This document shows positions 1-6,702 of a stretch of DNA of 10,462 nt, piece by piece. Position numbers and translations under genes: made by a program. This stretch comes from GCA-003244245 sp964250265 (GTDB lineage: Bacteria > Actinomycetota > Actinomycetes > Mycobacteriales > Pseudonocardiaceae), in contig CAXUFG010000189.1 in assembly GCA_964250265.1 (NCBI GenBank), positions 1 through 10,462 on the forward strand. The letters run 5' to 3'. Every line of letters begins with the position of its first letter. The first letter of the stretch is position 1. Below the pieces are notes generated by a model. That model saw only the letters and a list, made by a program, of their open reading frames with translations, had not been told where the DNA came from and searched no databases.

Positions 1-1
1 G

Positions 2-511
2 CTGGGGCTCGCCGGCGTGGGCGCCCCGGCGACGGGGCTGGCGGCGGCACGAGGCCTGCACGGTGTCGGCCTGGTGTGGGAGGCCGCCCAGCTCGCCGGG
101 CAGGCTGCGGCACGGACCACCGATCGCAGGGCGATGACGGCGTTGCTCAACTGCGCCCGGACCTTGCACGGCAACGTTCCTAGCGGGCGGTCCGGCTCCC
201 CCGCGTCGGCAGCCGAGCTGGAGGCAGGACAGCTGGAGGCAGCGCCTGCCCAGGCCGAGTCTCAGCGCCCAGCCACCGCCGGAGCTGCCGGCAACGGATC
301 GGCGGAGGTTCGATCAATCCTGAGCGAGCGCGAACTTGAGGTGGGCCAACTCATCCTCGACGGCCTCACCCATAAACAAGTCGGAGAGCGACTGTTCATC
401 TCGGCCAAGACCGTCGAGCACCACATGTCGAGGATTCGTCAGCGGCTCGGCGTCGGCAATCGCAACGAATTGTTCGACAGTCTGCGAGCAGCGATTGCAG
501 GGTCCGTATAA
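2..511 (+). CDS. LuxR-family transcriptional regulator, C-terminal part (5' end outside window)
   Basis: The frame is open from base 2 to the TAA at 509-511, so this is the last 169 residues of a longer protein; the GTG at 17 is an internal codon. The C-terminus is a GerE/LuxR helix-turn-helix, about bases 320-490. It starts LSERELEVGQLILDG and contains the hallmark recognition region SAKTVEHHMSRIRQRL (401-448) followed by LGVGNRNEL. Upstream are an Ala-rich helical stretch with LVWEAAQLAGQAAARTTDRR, as at the end of a TPR-like effector region, and a roughly 45-residue Ala/Glu/Gln-rich linker. It should bind DNA as a dimer. It converges on iniC with 28 nt between the stops. A role in controlling the ini cluster is inference from position only. 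The LuxR domain is certain; the sensory domain is not visible. Confidence 0.88.
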   Translation: MGLAGVGAPATGLAAARGLHGVGLVWEAAQLAGQAAARTTDRRAMTALLNCARTLHGNVPSGRSGSPASAAELEAGQLEAAPAQAESQRPATAGAAGNGSAEVRSILSERELEVGQLILDGLTHKQVGERLFISAKTVEHHMSRIRQRLGVGNRNELFDSLRAAIAGSV

Positions 512-539
512 CAGCGTTTCGATCCGGTTATTGACCCGG

Positions 540-2096
540 TCACCGCGACACTGCTCCCTCCTCGCCCGTAAGCCTGGCAACCATTCCCTCGCAGCTGCGC
601 ACCACCACCCGGCAGGCGTCGGCCACCGCCCGGCTGGAGAGCGGGTTCTCTCCCCGTCGGCGCCAGCGGCCGAGCGCTTCCAGCGCAGCCTGTCGGAGCT
701 CCCCCGTGCCACAGCCGGGAGGCCGACCCAACCGCACCGCTGCGGCGCCTCCGGAACCGCCAAGTAGCCGTTCCGCCTCGTCCAACTCCGGCTTGGGCAG
801 CATGATCGCGCCTGACCGCAGCACCGACAGCAGGCGCAGCTCAGCAAACTCGTGCGCCCCGGCCAGGATGCGTTCCACCTCCCCAACCAGCTTTTCGGTG
901 TCTGCGCGCGTGTCCTCCTGGAGCACAGCGGTCAGCGCCAGCAGGGCCGAGCGGGCTTTGAGCAGGTCCCGACGCTCGGTGAACTGCGTGTTCAGCAGTT
1001 CCCGCAACTCGTCCAGCCCGCTGCGGCGTACCAGCTCGTCGGCGAGTGCGGCCGGGCTATCCGTGCCCTGCCGGATGAGCGTCGTCGACAACCGGAGTCC
1101 GAACAGCCCAAAGCGCGCCAGCAGCCTGGACCTGCCCTCCGGACCCTCCCCTGGCTGGGTCACAGCATCGGCATCGGAAGCAGCGGAGGAAGCACGGAGG
1201 AAGCGATCGGTGGACAGCAGTAATCTGTCCACCTCCTCCCGTGGACGTCGGGACAGCGCCGCTAGCGCGTCGAACTCAGCCTGCCGAAGGGTGCGACCAG
1301 TCTGCGCTAGCAGCCCCGCCACTGGCACAACGCCCTGACACAGCCCGCGCAGCGTGGGGTCCTTCCGGTAGCGCTGCGCAATGGTCTTCGCGGAGAACAT
1401 CGCGTCGACCCTGCCAGCACCGATTTCATCGGCGCGGGAGAGCACAGCCACGGTGTTCACCGAACTCGCTCGACCCACTCTCCGGTCGCGGAACGATTCC
1501 AGGAATTCGGCATCAGTGGCGTGCAGGTGACGCATCAGGTAGATCACCGCATCGGCCTCGGTCGGCGAGTCGTCCTCTGGGGCGAGAAAGCTGACGGTGC
1601 GCCGGGAGGTGCCGGTGGACATCGACGCGATCCCCGGCGTATCAATCAAGGTTGTGTCTCGCAGGCTCGGTGAGGGCCAGTGCACCACCAGGCGGTTCAG
1701 CGCCTCGACCGGAGCGCCCTGCATATCGATGATGAGCGCCCCATCCCGCCGGTTCACCGGCAGTGGCGCAGGCGGCCCCTCCTTGGGATCCATCACGATC
1801 TTTGGACTGTGCCCGGCGCAGTACCAGGTGACCACCCGGGTGCATTCCCCGGCGTCGGTCGGTGCGATCAGTTCGCCGACCAAGGCGTTGAGCAGTGTCG
1901 ATTTGCCGGCCTTGACCTTGCCTGCGATGGCAACCCGCAGCGGCTCGTCGAGCCTGTCCAGCTGGTGACGCAGCCGCTGCGCGGTCTGCGGTTGGTCGCG
2001 ATAGACGTCGACCGCCCGCCGGAGCACGCCGCGCACTGTCATCGATAGGTTCCGAGAGCTCCCCCCCTGCCCCCCGAACTGCGCTGGACTGCCCAT
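540..2096 (-). CDS. iniC: IniC-like dynamin-family GTPase
   Basis: This 518-residue dynamin-like GTPase is close in length to mycobacterial IniC (about 490). Near the N-terminus lie the P-loop GKVKAGKST (59-67), a switch-I region with APTDAGECTR (78-87), the G3 motif DTPG (152-155) and, in place of TKxD, SRADEIG (220-226), a variant I recall from mycobacterial IniC. The segments CQGVVPVAGLLAQTGRTLRQ and LLARFGLFGLRLS also match IniC as I remember it. The rest is helical; unlike IniA it has no long hydrophobic paddle. I chose the ATG at 2096 because it overlaps the iniA stop (TGATG) and has GGGG 8 nt upstream. A TTG at 2099 and an ATG at 2042 (MTVRGVLRRAV, where mycobacterial IniC begins) are alternatives. 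It probably works with IniA on the inner face of the membrane; how the two cooperate is not established. Confidence 0.93.
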   Translation of the reverse strand: MGSPAQFGGQGGSSRNLSMTVRGVLRRAVDVYRDQPQTAQRLRHQLDRLDEPLRVAIAGKVKAGKSTLLNALVGELIAPTDAGECTRVVTWYCAGHSPKIVMDPKEGPPAPLPVNRRDGALIIDMQGAPVEALNRLVVHWPSPSLRDTTLIDTPGIASMSTGTSRRTVSFLAPEDDSPTEADAVIYLMRHLHATDAEFLESFRDRRVGRASSVNTVAVLSRADEIGAGRVDAMFSAKTIAQRYRKDPTLRGLCQGVVPVAGLLAQTGRTLRQAEFDALAALSRRPREEVDRLLLSTDRFLRASSAASDADAVTQPGEGPEGRSRLLARFGLFGLRLSTTLIRQGTDSPAALADELVRRSGLDELRELLNTQFTERRDLLKARSALLALTAVLQEDTRADTEKLVGEVERILAGAHEFAELRLLSVLRSGAIMLPKPELDEAERLLGGSGGAAAVRLGRPPGCGTGELRQAALEALGRWRRRGENPLSSRAVADACRVVVRSCEGMVARLTGEEGAVSR

Positions 2097-3973
2097 CAAC
2101 TTCGCCCCGTCAGCGCCTGGCGCTCCGCCGTGGGTAGTGCCGGAGCAGCCTGCGGCGCGAGTGCCCGGACCTTCTGCTGCAGCGTCTCCAACCGGTCCAG
2201 TTCAAACTTGATCTCGGCCACCCGCCGGTCCCGATCCACTTGGGAAGTCTTGACCGATCTCTCGGCGGCTCGCACCGAATCGCCGAGAGATCGGTTCATC
2301 TCTTCTGCCTGGTTGGTGAAGTGATCCCGTAAATCGCGCTGCACCCGCCGGAGCATGTCCCGGGACTCCTTGCTCGCCTGGAACTTCACATCATCGACGT
2401 AGCGGCGCACCGCCGCCTTCGCCTCCTGCTGCTTTCGCGTGACGACCCGGCGGCGCTCGTCCTTGAGGGTCTTACCACCCATCAGCAGACCCGCGCCAAC
2501 CGAGATGGGGTTGAGCAGCGAGAGCCCGACGAAGGTTCCCAACATGCCGAACATCAGGACACCGACATAGCCGCCGCGCAGCCCGGTCAGTGCTCGCTGC
2601 CCGATGCCGAACGATTCGCCGCCCTCGCGTAGCTGCATAGCGCGCACCGAACCCAGGACATCGGCGACCTCGGTACGAAGCTTGGGCAGTAACCGGTTCT
2701 CCTCCTCGGAGAAGTGATCCGCGACCCGGGTGGCCAGCCAGCGCGCCCGCTGGGTGGCCCACACCAGGTTCGCCGATACCGCCGACGCCACCTCCTGCTC
2801 GACCCAGTTCGAGAGCTGACCCCAGGTCTTCGCCGGGTCGGTGCGCTCCGCCTCTTCCTCAGCCTGCCGCACTATCTCGCGCATCCGGTCGGTCAGGTCG
2901 TAGTCGATGTCCGCGGTGAGGTCGGTGATGCCATCGCTGAGGGTGTGCTGCCACCGCGCGGAACGTTCCTTCAGCGCCGCGAAGCACTTCTGGGCCTCGG
3001 TCAGCTGCTTGATGACTCCTTGCGCGGTCGCCGGGTCCTGCTGGGCGAGCTGCTCGGTACGTAAGCCACCGGCCAGCTGCTGGGTGACGGCCAGCACGTC
3101 GTGCGCCGTCGACCGGCGGGCCAGCAGGTCCGCTTCGCTCACCACGTGCTCACGTAGGTAACTGATCAGTGCGGGGAAACCCGATTCGCCGTCGAGATCG
3201 GCGTCTTGGGTTTGGATCGACTGCACGCGTAGGACGGAGGAGACGGCCAGCAGCTCGGCGTCGATGTTCACCGCCGACAGATGGGCCCGGTCCAGCTCGG
3301 CGATGCGCCGCCACTCCGGATATAGATCGATCTTGGTGAGCACGCACGCCACGTTGGGACACACCTTGGTGGCCTGGCTCAGGAACTCGAGCTCGGGTCT
3401 CGTGTACTCCTGCGAAGCATCCGACACCAGCAGGACGGCATCTGCAGAGGGCAGCATGGCCATCGTCGCGGCGCCGTGTACGGAGTTGAGACCACCGACT
3501 CCCGGCGTGTCCACGAACTCCAGCCCACCGGTCAGGATCCGGCGTGGGAGGCCGACCTCGGCATGGCTCCAGCGTTCCCGGTTGCCGGGGTTGCCGCTCT
3601 CCGAGACGTGCTGGATGAGCTTGTCGATGGGTACCTCGATGCGCTCTGTCTGCTGCTGGCCGGGGTCATCGTCACCCCCGCCCCCGGCGCTGAGCAGCCG
3701 GACCATCGAAGCCACCGGCTTGTCGGAATGCCGAACCACGGTGGGCACCGACGTAGCCACATCGTCGTTCACGGGGCACACCGGCGCGCTCACCAACCCG
3801 TTGACCAGCAGACTCTTGCCCTGTTTGAACTCTCCGACCACGAGTACCCGGACCTGCCCGTCGAGCAACCGGGCCCGGGTCTGCCGCAACCGGGTGTCCA
3901 GGTCGGGTCGGCGGTACTGGGCGATCGCCGCCAGCGCCAGATCCACGGCTGCCACCGGCGCCGATGCCGTCAC
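2096..3973 (-). CDS. iniA: IniA-like dynamin-family GTPase
   Basis: This 625-residue bacterial dynamin-like protein is near the length of mycobacterial IniA (about 640). It has a complete GTPase set: P-loop GEFKQGKS (47-54), switch-I threonines in VATSVPT (72-78), DTPG (155-158) and TKID (213-216). A long helical stalk follows, with charged coiled-coil segments (about 320-440 and 505-605). Between them lies a hydrophobic stretch at 467-500 (GGYVGVLMFGMLGTFVGLSL and on), which corresponds to the lipid-inserting tip expected in this family. Mycobacterial IniA has been described as mediating membrane fission; the same activity here is inferred. The start is GTG at 3973, with AAAAGGAG ending 6 nt before it. 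The stop overlaps the iniC ATG by one base, so the two are probably translationally coupled, consistent with dynamin-like proteins often occurring in tandem pairs. Confidence 0.95.
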   Translation of the reverse strand: MTASAPVAAVDLALAAIAQYRRPDLDTRLRQTRARLLDGQVRVLVVGEFKQGKSLLVNGLVSAPVCPVNDDVATSVPTVVRHSDKPVASMVRLLSAGGGGDDDPGQQQTERIEVPIDKLIQHVSESGNPGNRERWSHAEVGLPRRILTGGLEFVDTPGVGGLNSVHGAATMAMLPSADAVLLVSDASQEYTRPELEFLSQATKVCPNVACVLTKIDLYPEWRRIAELDRAHLSAVNIDAELLAVSSVLRVQSIQTQDADLDGESGFPALISYLREHVVSEADLLARRSTAHDVLAVTQQLAGGLRTEQLAQQDPATAQGVIKQLTEAQKCFAALKERSARWQHTLSDGITDLTADIDYDLTDRMREIVRQAEEEAERTDPAKTWGQLSNWVEQEVASAVSANLVWATQRARWLATRVADHFSEEENRLLPKLRTEVADVLGSVRAMQLREGGESFGIGQRALTGLRGGYVGVLMFGMLGTFVGLSLLNPISVGAGLLMGGKTLKDERRRVVTRKQQEAKAAVRRYVDDVKFQASKESRDMLRRVQRDLRDHFTNQAEEMNRSLGDSVRAAERSVKTSQVDRDRRVAEIKFELDRLETLQQKVRALAPQAAPALPTAERQALTGRS

Positions 3974-4000
3974 TAGCTTCTCCTTTTCATCGCCTGCCGT

Positions 4001-4053
4001 GCAGCGAGCAGCTCCGCCACCCTTCGTCAGAGGGTGGCGGAGCTGGGTGCTGC
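4001..4053 (-). terminator. Strong hairpin between iniB and iniA
   Basis: A perfect 15-bp stem pairs 4009-4023 with 4031-4045 around a 7-nt loop. It is extended by GCAGC (4001-4005) pairing with GCTGC (4049-4053) across a small internal loop. In the minus-strand transcript it follows the iniB stop and ends 13 nt before the iniA Shine-Dalgarno. There is no U-tract, so it may be a partial terminator, an RNA-processing or stability element, or a translation-protecting structure, rather than a full stop. Confidence 0.6.
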
Positions 4054-4075
4054 CTCAGCTCACCCGGGAGGGTAG

Positions 4076-4113
4076 CCGTGTGGGTCCGCGCGGATCCGCT
4101 CGGACTCACACGG
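4076..4113 (-). other. Second inverted repeat spanning the iniB stop codon
   Basis: Arms 4076-4088 and 4101-4113 are complementary at 12 of 13 positions, with a 12-nt loop that contains the palindrome CGGATCCG region. The stem covers the iniB TGA (4108-4106) and lies about 20 nt ahead of the larger hairpin in transcript order. Two stacked structures in one gap suggest attenuation or mRNA processing. No U-tract is visible. Confidence 0.45.
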
Positions 4114-4885
4114 GGTGCCCGGCCAGGTCTGCGTGGTGTTCATCGTCCAGGTGCTGCTCCTCGAGGTGCTGCTCGTCGAGGTTGTGCTCACTTCCCGTGT
4201 GGAGTTCGTCGACGGGGGTCTCGTGGACCTGGGTAACGTCGTTGTCCTGGTGGTTGTACGAGTCCTGAACATGAGTCCCGGTGGAATGGTCGTCGGATGC
4301 ATCGACGTTGGTCTCGCTGTTGTCGGTGTTACCCGAGTTGTTGACGCTGGTGTGATCGTCAGAGTTGAGCGAGTGGTCGATGTCATGCCCGGTCACGGGA
4401 CTGTGATCGATCGTGCCACCCCTGTTGTCGACACCATGATTGTCAGAGTTGAACGAGTCCTTGACCACGGTGTTGTCGCTGTCCTGGTGGAACGAGTCCG
4501 TGACGTTGACGTCGCCACCGGCTTGGATTGATGCGGAGTGGTCGTCGTAATGACGGTCGTCGACATAGGTCAGGTTGTAATCGTGGGAGTCATTCACCAC
4601 GACGTTCTTGACCTCATAGTGCTGGGTGATCTGTGAGATCGCCCGGACCGGGTCATCACCGTGGTACTCCACGTGGTGTCCCGACGAGTGATAGCCATCA
4701 TCCTTGACATACACAGACCTGTGGTCGGCCACCATCGGGAGCACGTCGCGGACGTCCTGAGCCGACAAGTTGCCCAGGTCATGCTGGGCGAGCATGCCGT
4801 GCGGGTCCTGCTCGAATTGCGCCTGGGCCGCCGGGTCCCGCAGCAGGTTGATAAGAAACTCGATGAGAGAGGAAACAGTCAGCAT
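4106..4885 (-). CDS. iniB: IniB N-terminal-domain protein with Asp/His/Asn-rich C-terminus
   Basis: The protein has 259 residues. The start is the ATG at 4885: GGAGGTGA, an almost ideal Shine-Dalgarno, ends 5 nt before it, and the domain begins there. The frame runs on upstream to a possible start at 4972, but that extension covers the ribosome site. Residues 4-55 (SLIEFLINLLRDPAAQAQF to DVRDVLPMVADH) match the short helical domain that opens IniB proteins. The remainder is low complexity and rich in Asp, Asn, Ser and His (28 His in all, no Cys), ending in a short HLEEQHLDDEHH repeat. No signal peptide or membrane helix is visible, so it is probably cytoplasmic. Mycobacterial IniB is instead Gly/Ala-rich after this domain. 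It lies directly upstream of the two dynamin genes. Its function is unknown; scaffold, metal-binding or dynamin-partner roles are guesses. Confidence 0.85.
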   Translation of the reverse strand: MLTVSSLIEFLINLLRDPAAQAQFEQDPHGMLAQHDLGNLSAQDVRDVLPMVADHRSVYVKDDGYHSSGHHVEYHGDDPVRAISQITQHYEVKNVVVNDSHDYNLTYVDDRHYDDHSASIQAGGDVNVTDSFHQDSDNTVVKDSFNSDNHGVDNRGGTIDHSPVTGHDIDHSLNSDDHTSVNNSGNTDNSETNVDASDDHSTGTHVQDSYNHQDNDVTQVHETPVDELHTGSEHNLDEQHLEEQHLDDEHHADLAGHPV

Positions 4886-4890
4886 TTCGG

Positions 4891-4898
4891 TCACCTCC
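4891..4898 (-). promoter_or_regulatory. Near-ideal ribosome binding site that fixes the iniB start
   Basis: The minus-strand sequence GGAGGTGA is complementary to the 16S rRNA tail over eight bases and ends 5 nt before the ATG at 4885. It would lie inside the coding region if the longer frame from 4972 were used, so it settles the shorter start. It also predicts strong translation of iniB. Confidence 0.8.
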
Positions 4899-4973
4899 AT
4901 TACTTTTTCGTATTGCGCGGGTCCGACTACCATGATCAGATAAGCTGGCCAGTGCGAGCAAGGCTGCGGCACG

Positions 4974-5006
4974 GGCCCGCCGCCCCCGGGGGGCCGGCGG
5001 CGGGCC
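4974..5006 (-). terminator. GC-only hairpin between the low-complexity gene and iniB
   Basis: An 11-bp all-G/C stem pairs 4974-4984 with 4996-5006, with an 11-nt G/C loop. It begins 46 nt after the stop of the upstream gene. No U-tract follows on the minus strand, as is common for actinobacterial terminator-like stems. The rest of the 4886-5052 gap holds the iniB Shine-Dalgarno (4898-4891) and no convincing promoter. Confidence 0.5.
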
Positions 5007-5052
5007 GGCCTTTGTCAACGCTGCTGAATGAGCTCGCTCATCCCGTCGTGCC

Positions 5053-5907
5053 TCAGAGGACGTCGATGCCTTGAATCAGGTGGTCCGCCTTGACATCGAG
5101 ATCCAGAACGTCGTTGTCAGGGTGGTTGAACGAGTCGTCGATGTTGGAGTGGTAGCTGTGGTCATCGTTGCCGACATTGTGCAAGCTGTGGTCATCGTTG
5201 CCGACATTGTGCAGGCTGTGGTCATCGGAGTTGCCGACATTGTGCAGGCTGTGGTCATCGGAGTTGTCGACATTGTGGTAGCTGTTGTCGGTGTTGAATG
5301 AGTGATCGATGCGGGAGTGGTCGTCGGTGTTGTACGCGTCCTTGATGTCGTGACCGGCGACGACGCTGTGGTCGATGTGGCCACCCTGGTTGTCGACACC
5401 GTGATTGTCACGGTTGTACGAGTCCGTGACGTAGGTGTTGTCGCTGTTCTCGTTGAACGAGTGGTCGAACTTGAAATCGTTGTTCACCGGGGTGTTCTGG
5501 CTCGCGTACACGTTGGCGGGCCCACCGTGGCCACCGTCGGCGCTGGAGCTGGAATTGGTGTAGCCGTAGGTCGTCGCGTGGCCACCGTTGGCCTCTGCGT
5601 CGCCACCGCGACCAGCGATGCCCACGCCGTCGCCACCGTTGCCGCCCTCGGAGTCGGCGTCGCCGCCGCCCCAGGGGAAGAAGCCGTGGCCGCCGTGGCC
5701 CTCGGAGTCCGAGTCGCCGCCGCGGCCACCGAAACCGTTGCCGTCGCCACCCTCGCCGCCCACCGCGACGCCACCGTTGGCCTCTGAGGTGTTGTATCCG
5801 TAGGCAAGCGAGTGGCTCTCGCCGCCGTCGCCGCCCGAGGTGTCAGTCTTGATGTCCTGCACGGGAGCGACGTTCTGCTGGAAGTTGAACTTCGGGCTGG
5901 AAGACAT
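5053..5907 (-). CDS. Gly-rich and Asp/His/Asn-rich low-complexity protein, paralogous to the IniB C-terminus
   Basis: The protein has 284 residues and no cysteine. The start is ATG at 5907 with AAGGAGA 7 nt upstream (GGAG ending 8 nt before the ATG). Residues 24-130 are Gly-rich, with three loose copies of a GGD-x-acidic-rich unit (GGRGGDSDSEG, GGGDADSEGG, GGRGGDAEANGG). Residues 145-270 are Asp/His/Asn/Ser-rich and clearly related to the neighbouring iniB product: NHGVDNQGGHIDHSVVAGHD here aligns with NHGVDNRGGTIDHSPVTGHD there. Residues about 210-250 form tandem repeats of the type DDHSLHNVGN. There is no IniB N-terminal domain, signal peptide or membrane helix. It is the first gene of the minus-strand cluster, 167 nt before iniB. 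I recognise no named family. It is likely intrinsically disordered; binding of divalent metal through His/Asp is possible but untested. Codon periodicity, the ribosome site and the preserved paralogy support a real gene. Confidence 0.82.
   Translation of the reverse strand: MSSSPKFNFQQNVAPVQDIKTDTSGGDGGESHSLAYGYNTSEANGGVAVGGEGGDGNGFGGRGGDSDSEGHGGHGFFPWGGGDADSEGGNGGDGVGIAGRGGDAEANGGHATTYGYTNSSSSADGGHGGPANVYASQNTPVNNDFKFDHSFNENSDNTYVTDSYNRDNHGVDNQGGHIDHSVVAGHDIKDAYNTDDHSRIDHSFNTDNSYHNVDNSDDHSLHNVGNSDDHSLHNVGNDDHSLHNVGNDDHSYHSNIDDSFNHPDNDVLDLDVKADHLIQGIDVL
5155..5280 (-). repeat. In-frame tandem repeat, four units of 30, 30, 33 and 33 nt
   Basis: On the plus strand each unit begins GCTGTGGTCATCG or a close variant, at 5155, 5185, 5215 and 5248. 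The last two units contain three extra bases (GAG) coding an extra serine. On the minus strand they encode repeats of (S)DDHS-LHNVGN. All length changes are multiples of three, so the reading frame of the host gene is kept. Confidence 0.9.
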
Positions 5908-5939
5908 GATGTGCTCTCCTTCATCGTGTGTTGGATCTT

Positions 5940-5960
5940 CGTCCGGTGCTGCACCGAACG
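5940..5960. promoter_or_regulatory. 21-nt dyad upstream of the minus-strand cluster, candidate operator
   Basis: The stretch has two 10-nt arms around a central T, complementary at 9 of 10 positions (core CGGTGC-T-GCACCG). It lies 32-52 nt before the ATG of the first gene of the cluster. The symmetry and single-base centre fit a dimeric repressor or activator site better than an RNA hairpin. No regulator can be assigned from the sequence. Confidence 0.4.
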
Positions 5961-5979
5961 TGGTGTCCGGCTGGCGATA

Positions 5980-5985
5980 AAACTA
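5980..5985 (-). promoter_or_regulatory. Possible -10 element for the minus-strand cluster
   Basis: TAGTTT fits the actinobacterial TANNNT pattern and lies in a short A/T island (5977-5985) in otherwise GC-rich DNA, 72 nt before the ATG at 5907. No clear -35 box is seen. The dyad at 5940-5960 would fall just downstream of the predicted start of transcription. Tentative. Confidence 0.3.
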
Positions 5986-6139
5986 GGACTCTCACCTCGC
6001 CCCGCCATCGGGGTTGCGGCCGGGTTGTGCGCCCCCCGGGTACCGGGACTGACCGATGCTCCGGGGGACCCGATTAGGGGATTGACCCCCAGCCGGCGGG
6101 TTAGTTTGGCCCAGTCCTGTCGTACATCAGGCTCCGGGG

Positions 6140-6145
6140 TAGGTT
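6140..6145 (+). promoter_or_regulatory. Possible -10 element giving a leaderless or near-leaderless transcript
   Basis: TAGGTT fits TANNNT and ends 8 nt before the ATG at 6154, so transcription would start at or next to the start codon, a frequent arrangement in actinobacteria. No strong -35 box is seen, and GGGGTAGG overlapping it could instead act as a ribosome site. Tentative. Confidence 0.3.
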
Positions 6146-6153
6146 ACTGTCTG

Positions 6154-6702
6154 ATGCAGGTAGACCCAGGCGATCAACCGGTCGCACCGCCCCCCCGCCC
6201 GAAGGTCGCGATCAGGGCGTTGACCTCGGTGATTCCCGAACGGCCGCGGGTTGTCCACATCTCGTTCTGGCTGTGGCTCGGGGCTTGCTCGATCGGCCTG
6301 ATCACGGTGCTCGTCACGCTGCGCTACTTCGGCGAGTTGCGGGCCACGATATCGGCCATCGTCGATCGGCAGTTCCCGCAGGAGACGCCGGCGACGCGCG
6401 GCAAGGCAGCGACCGCCACTGTGGCGACCTTGATCGGCGCCGGCGCGCTGATCGTTCTTATCCAGCTGGCCTTGGCAGTCGCGATGCGCTCCGGTCGTAG
6501 CTGGGCCCGGTTCGCACTCGTCGGGCTCAGCCTTCTCGGCGGGCTCTACAGCGTCGCGGTATTCGGCAGCGCGCCGCTGATTTCCCGGGTGGGACTGATC
6601 GTCAGCTTCGCGCTCATGGTCACCGCCGTGGTGACGATGTTCCTACCTGGCGCGCGAACGTGGTTCAGCCAGCAGCGTGTTGTCTGGTCGGATGGTGATT
6701 AG
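6154..6702 (+). CDS. Small four-helix integral membrane protein of unknown function
   Basis: The protein has 182 residues. The start is ATG at 6154; GGGGTAGG lies 10 nt upstream. The frame also runs open further upstream, into the opposite-strand gene, but that stretch looks like chance. After a Pro-rich cytoplasmic N-terminus (VAPPPRPKVAIRAL) come four hydrophobic segments at about 35-57, 88-111, 119-139 and 144-165. A roughly 30-residue extracytoplasmic loop (RYFGELRATISAIVDRQFPQ) sits between the first two. The last helix runs into LPGARTWF, a Pro/Arg/aromatic ending seen at the end of the last helix in many small actinobacterial membrane proteins. I cannot assign a function. It is divergent from the ini-type cluster and convergent with the lipoprotein gene, 31 nt stop to stop. 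Confidence 0.8.
   Translation: MQVDPGDQPVAPPPRPKVAIRALTSVIPERPRVVHISFWLWLGACSIGLITVLVTLRYFGELRATISAIVDRQFPQETPATRGKAATATVATLIGAGALIVLIQLALAVAMRSGRSWARFALVGLSLLGGLYSVAVFGSAPLISRVGLIVSFALMVTAVVTMFLPGARTWFSQQRVVWSDGD

Noticed and set aside
512..539. Bidirectional terminator between the LuxR gene and iniC
   Set aside because: Only a short, bulged CCGGT/ACCCGG pairing is visible; too weak to call.
4886..4972. 29-residue N-terminal extension of IniB
   Set aside because: It contains the strong Shine-Dalgarno at 4898-4891, and the IniB domain begins at the ATG at 4885.
5013..5018. Perfect TTGACA on the minus strand as a -35 box for iniB
   Set aside because: The position 16-18 nt downstream falls in the G/C-only hairpin, with nothing like a -10 element.
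5071..5787. Long plus-strand open frames opposite the low-complexity gene (and 4115-4531 opposite iniB)
   Set aside because: They mirror the repeats of the minus-strand genes, giving Val-rich products with no ribosome site or family resemblance. The minus strand has good ribosome sites, a recognised IniB domain and paralogy.
5700..5840. RTX-type calcium-binding repeats in the Gly/Asp-rich half of the upstream low-complexity protein
   Set aside because: The units lack the regular nine-residue GGxGxDxUx pattern with a large hydrophobic residue, and there is no secretion signal.
5812..6153. Upstream extension of the small membrane protein frame
   Set aside because: It overlaps the start of the opposite gene and its promoter region and encodes an atypical Cys/Arg-rich stretch. 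The ATG at 6154 gives a normal membrane protein.
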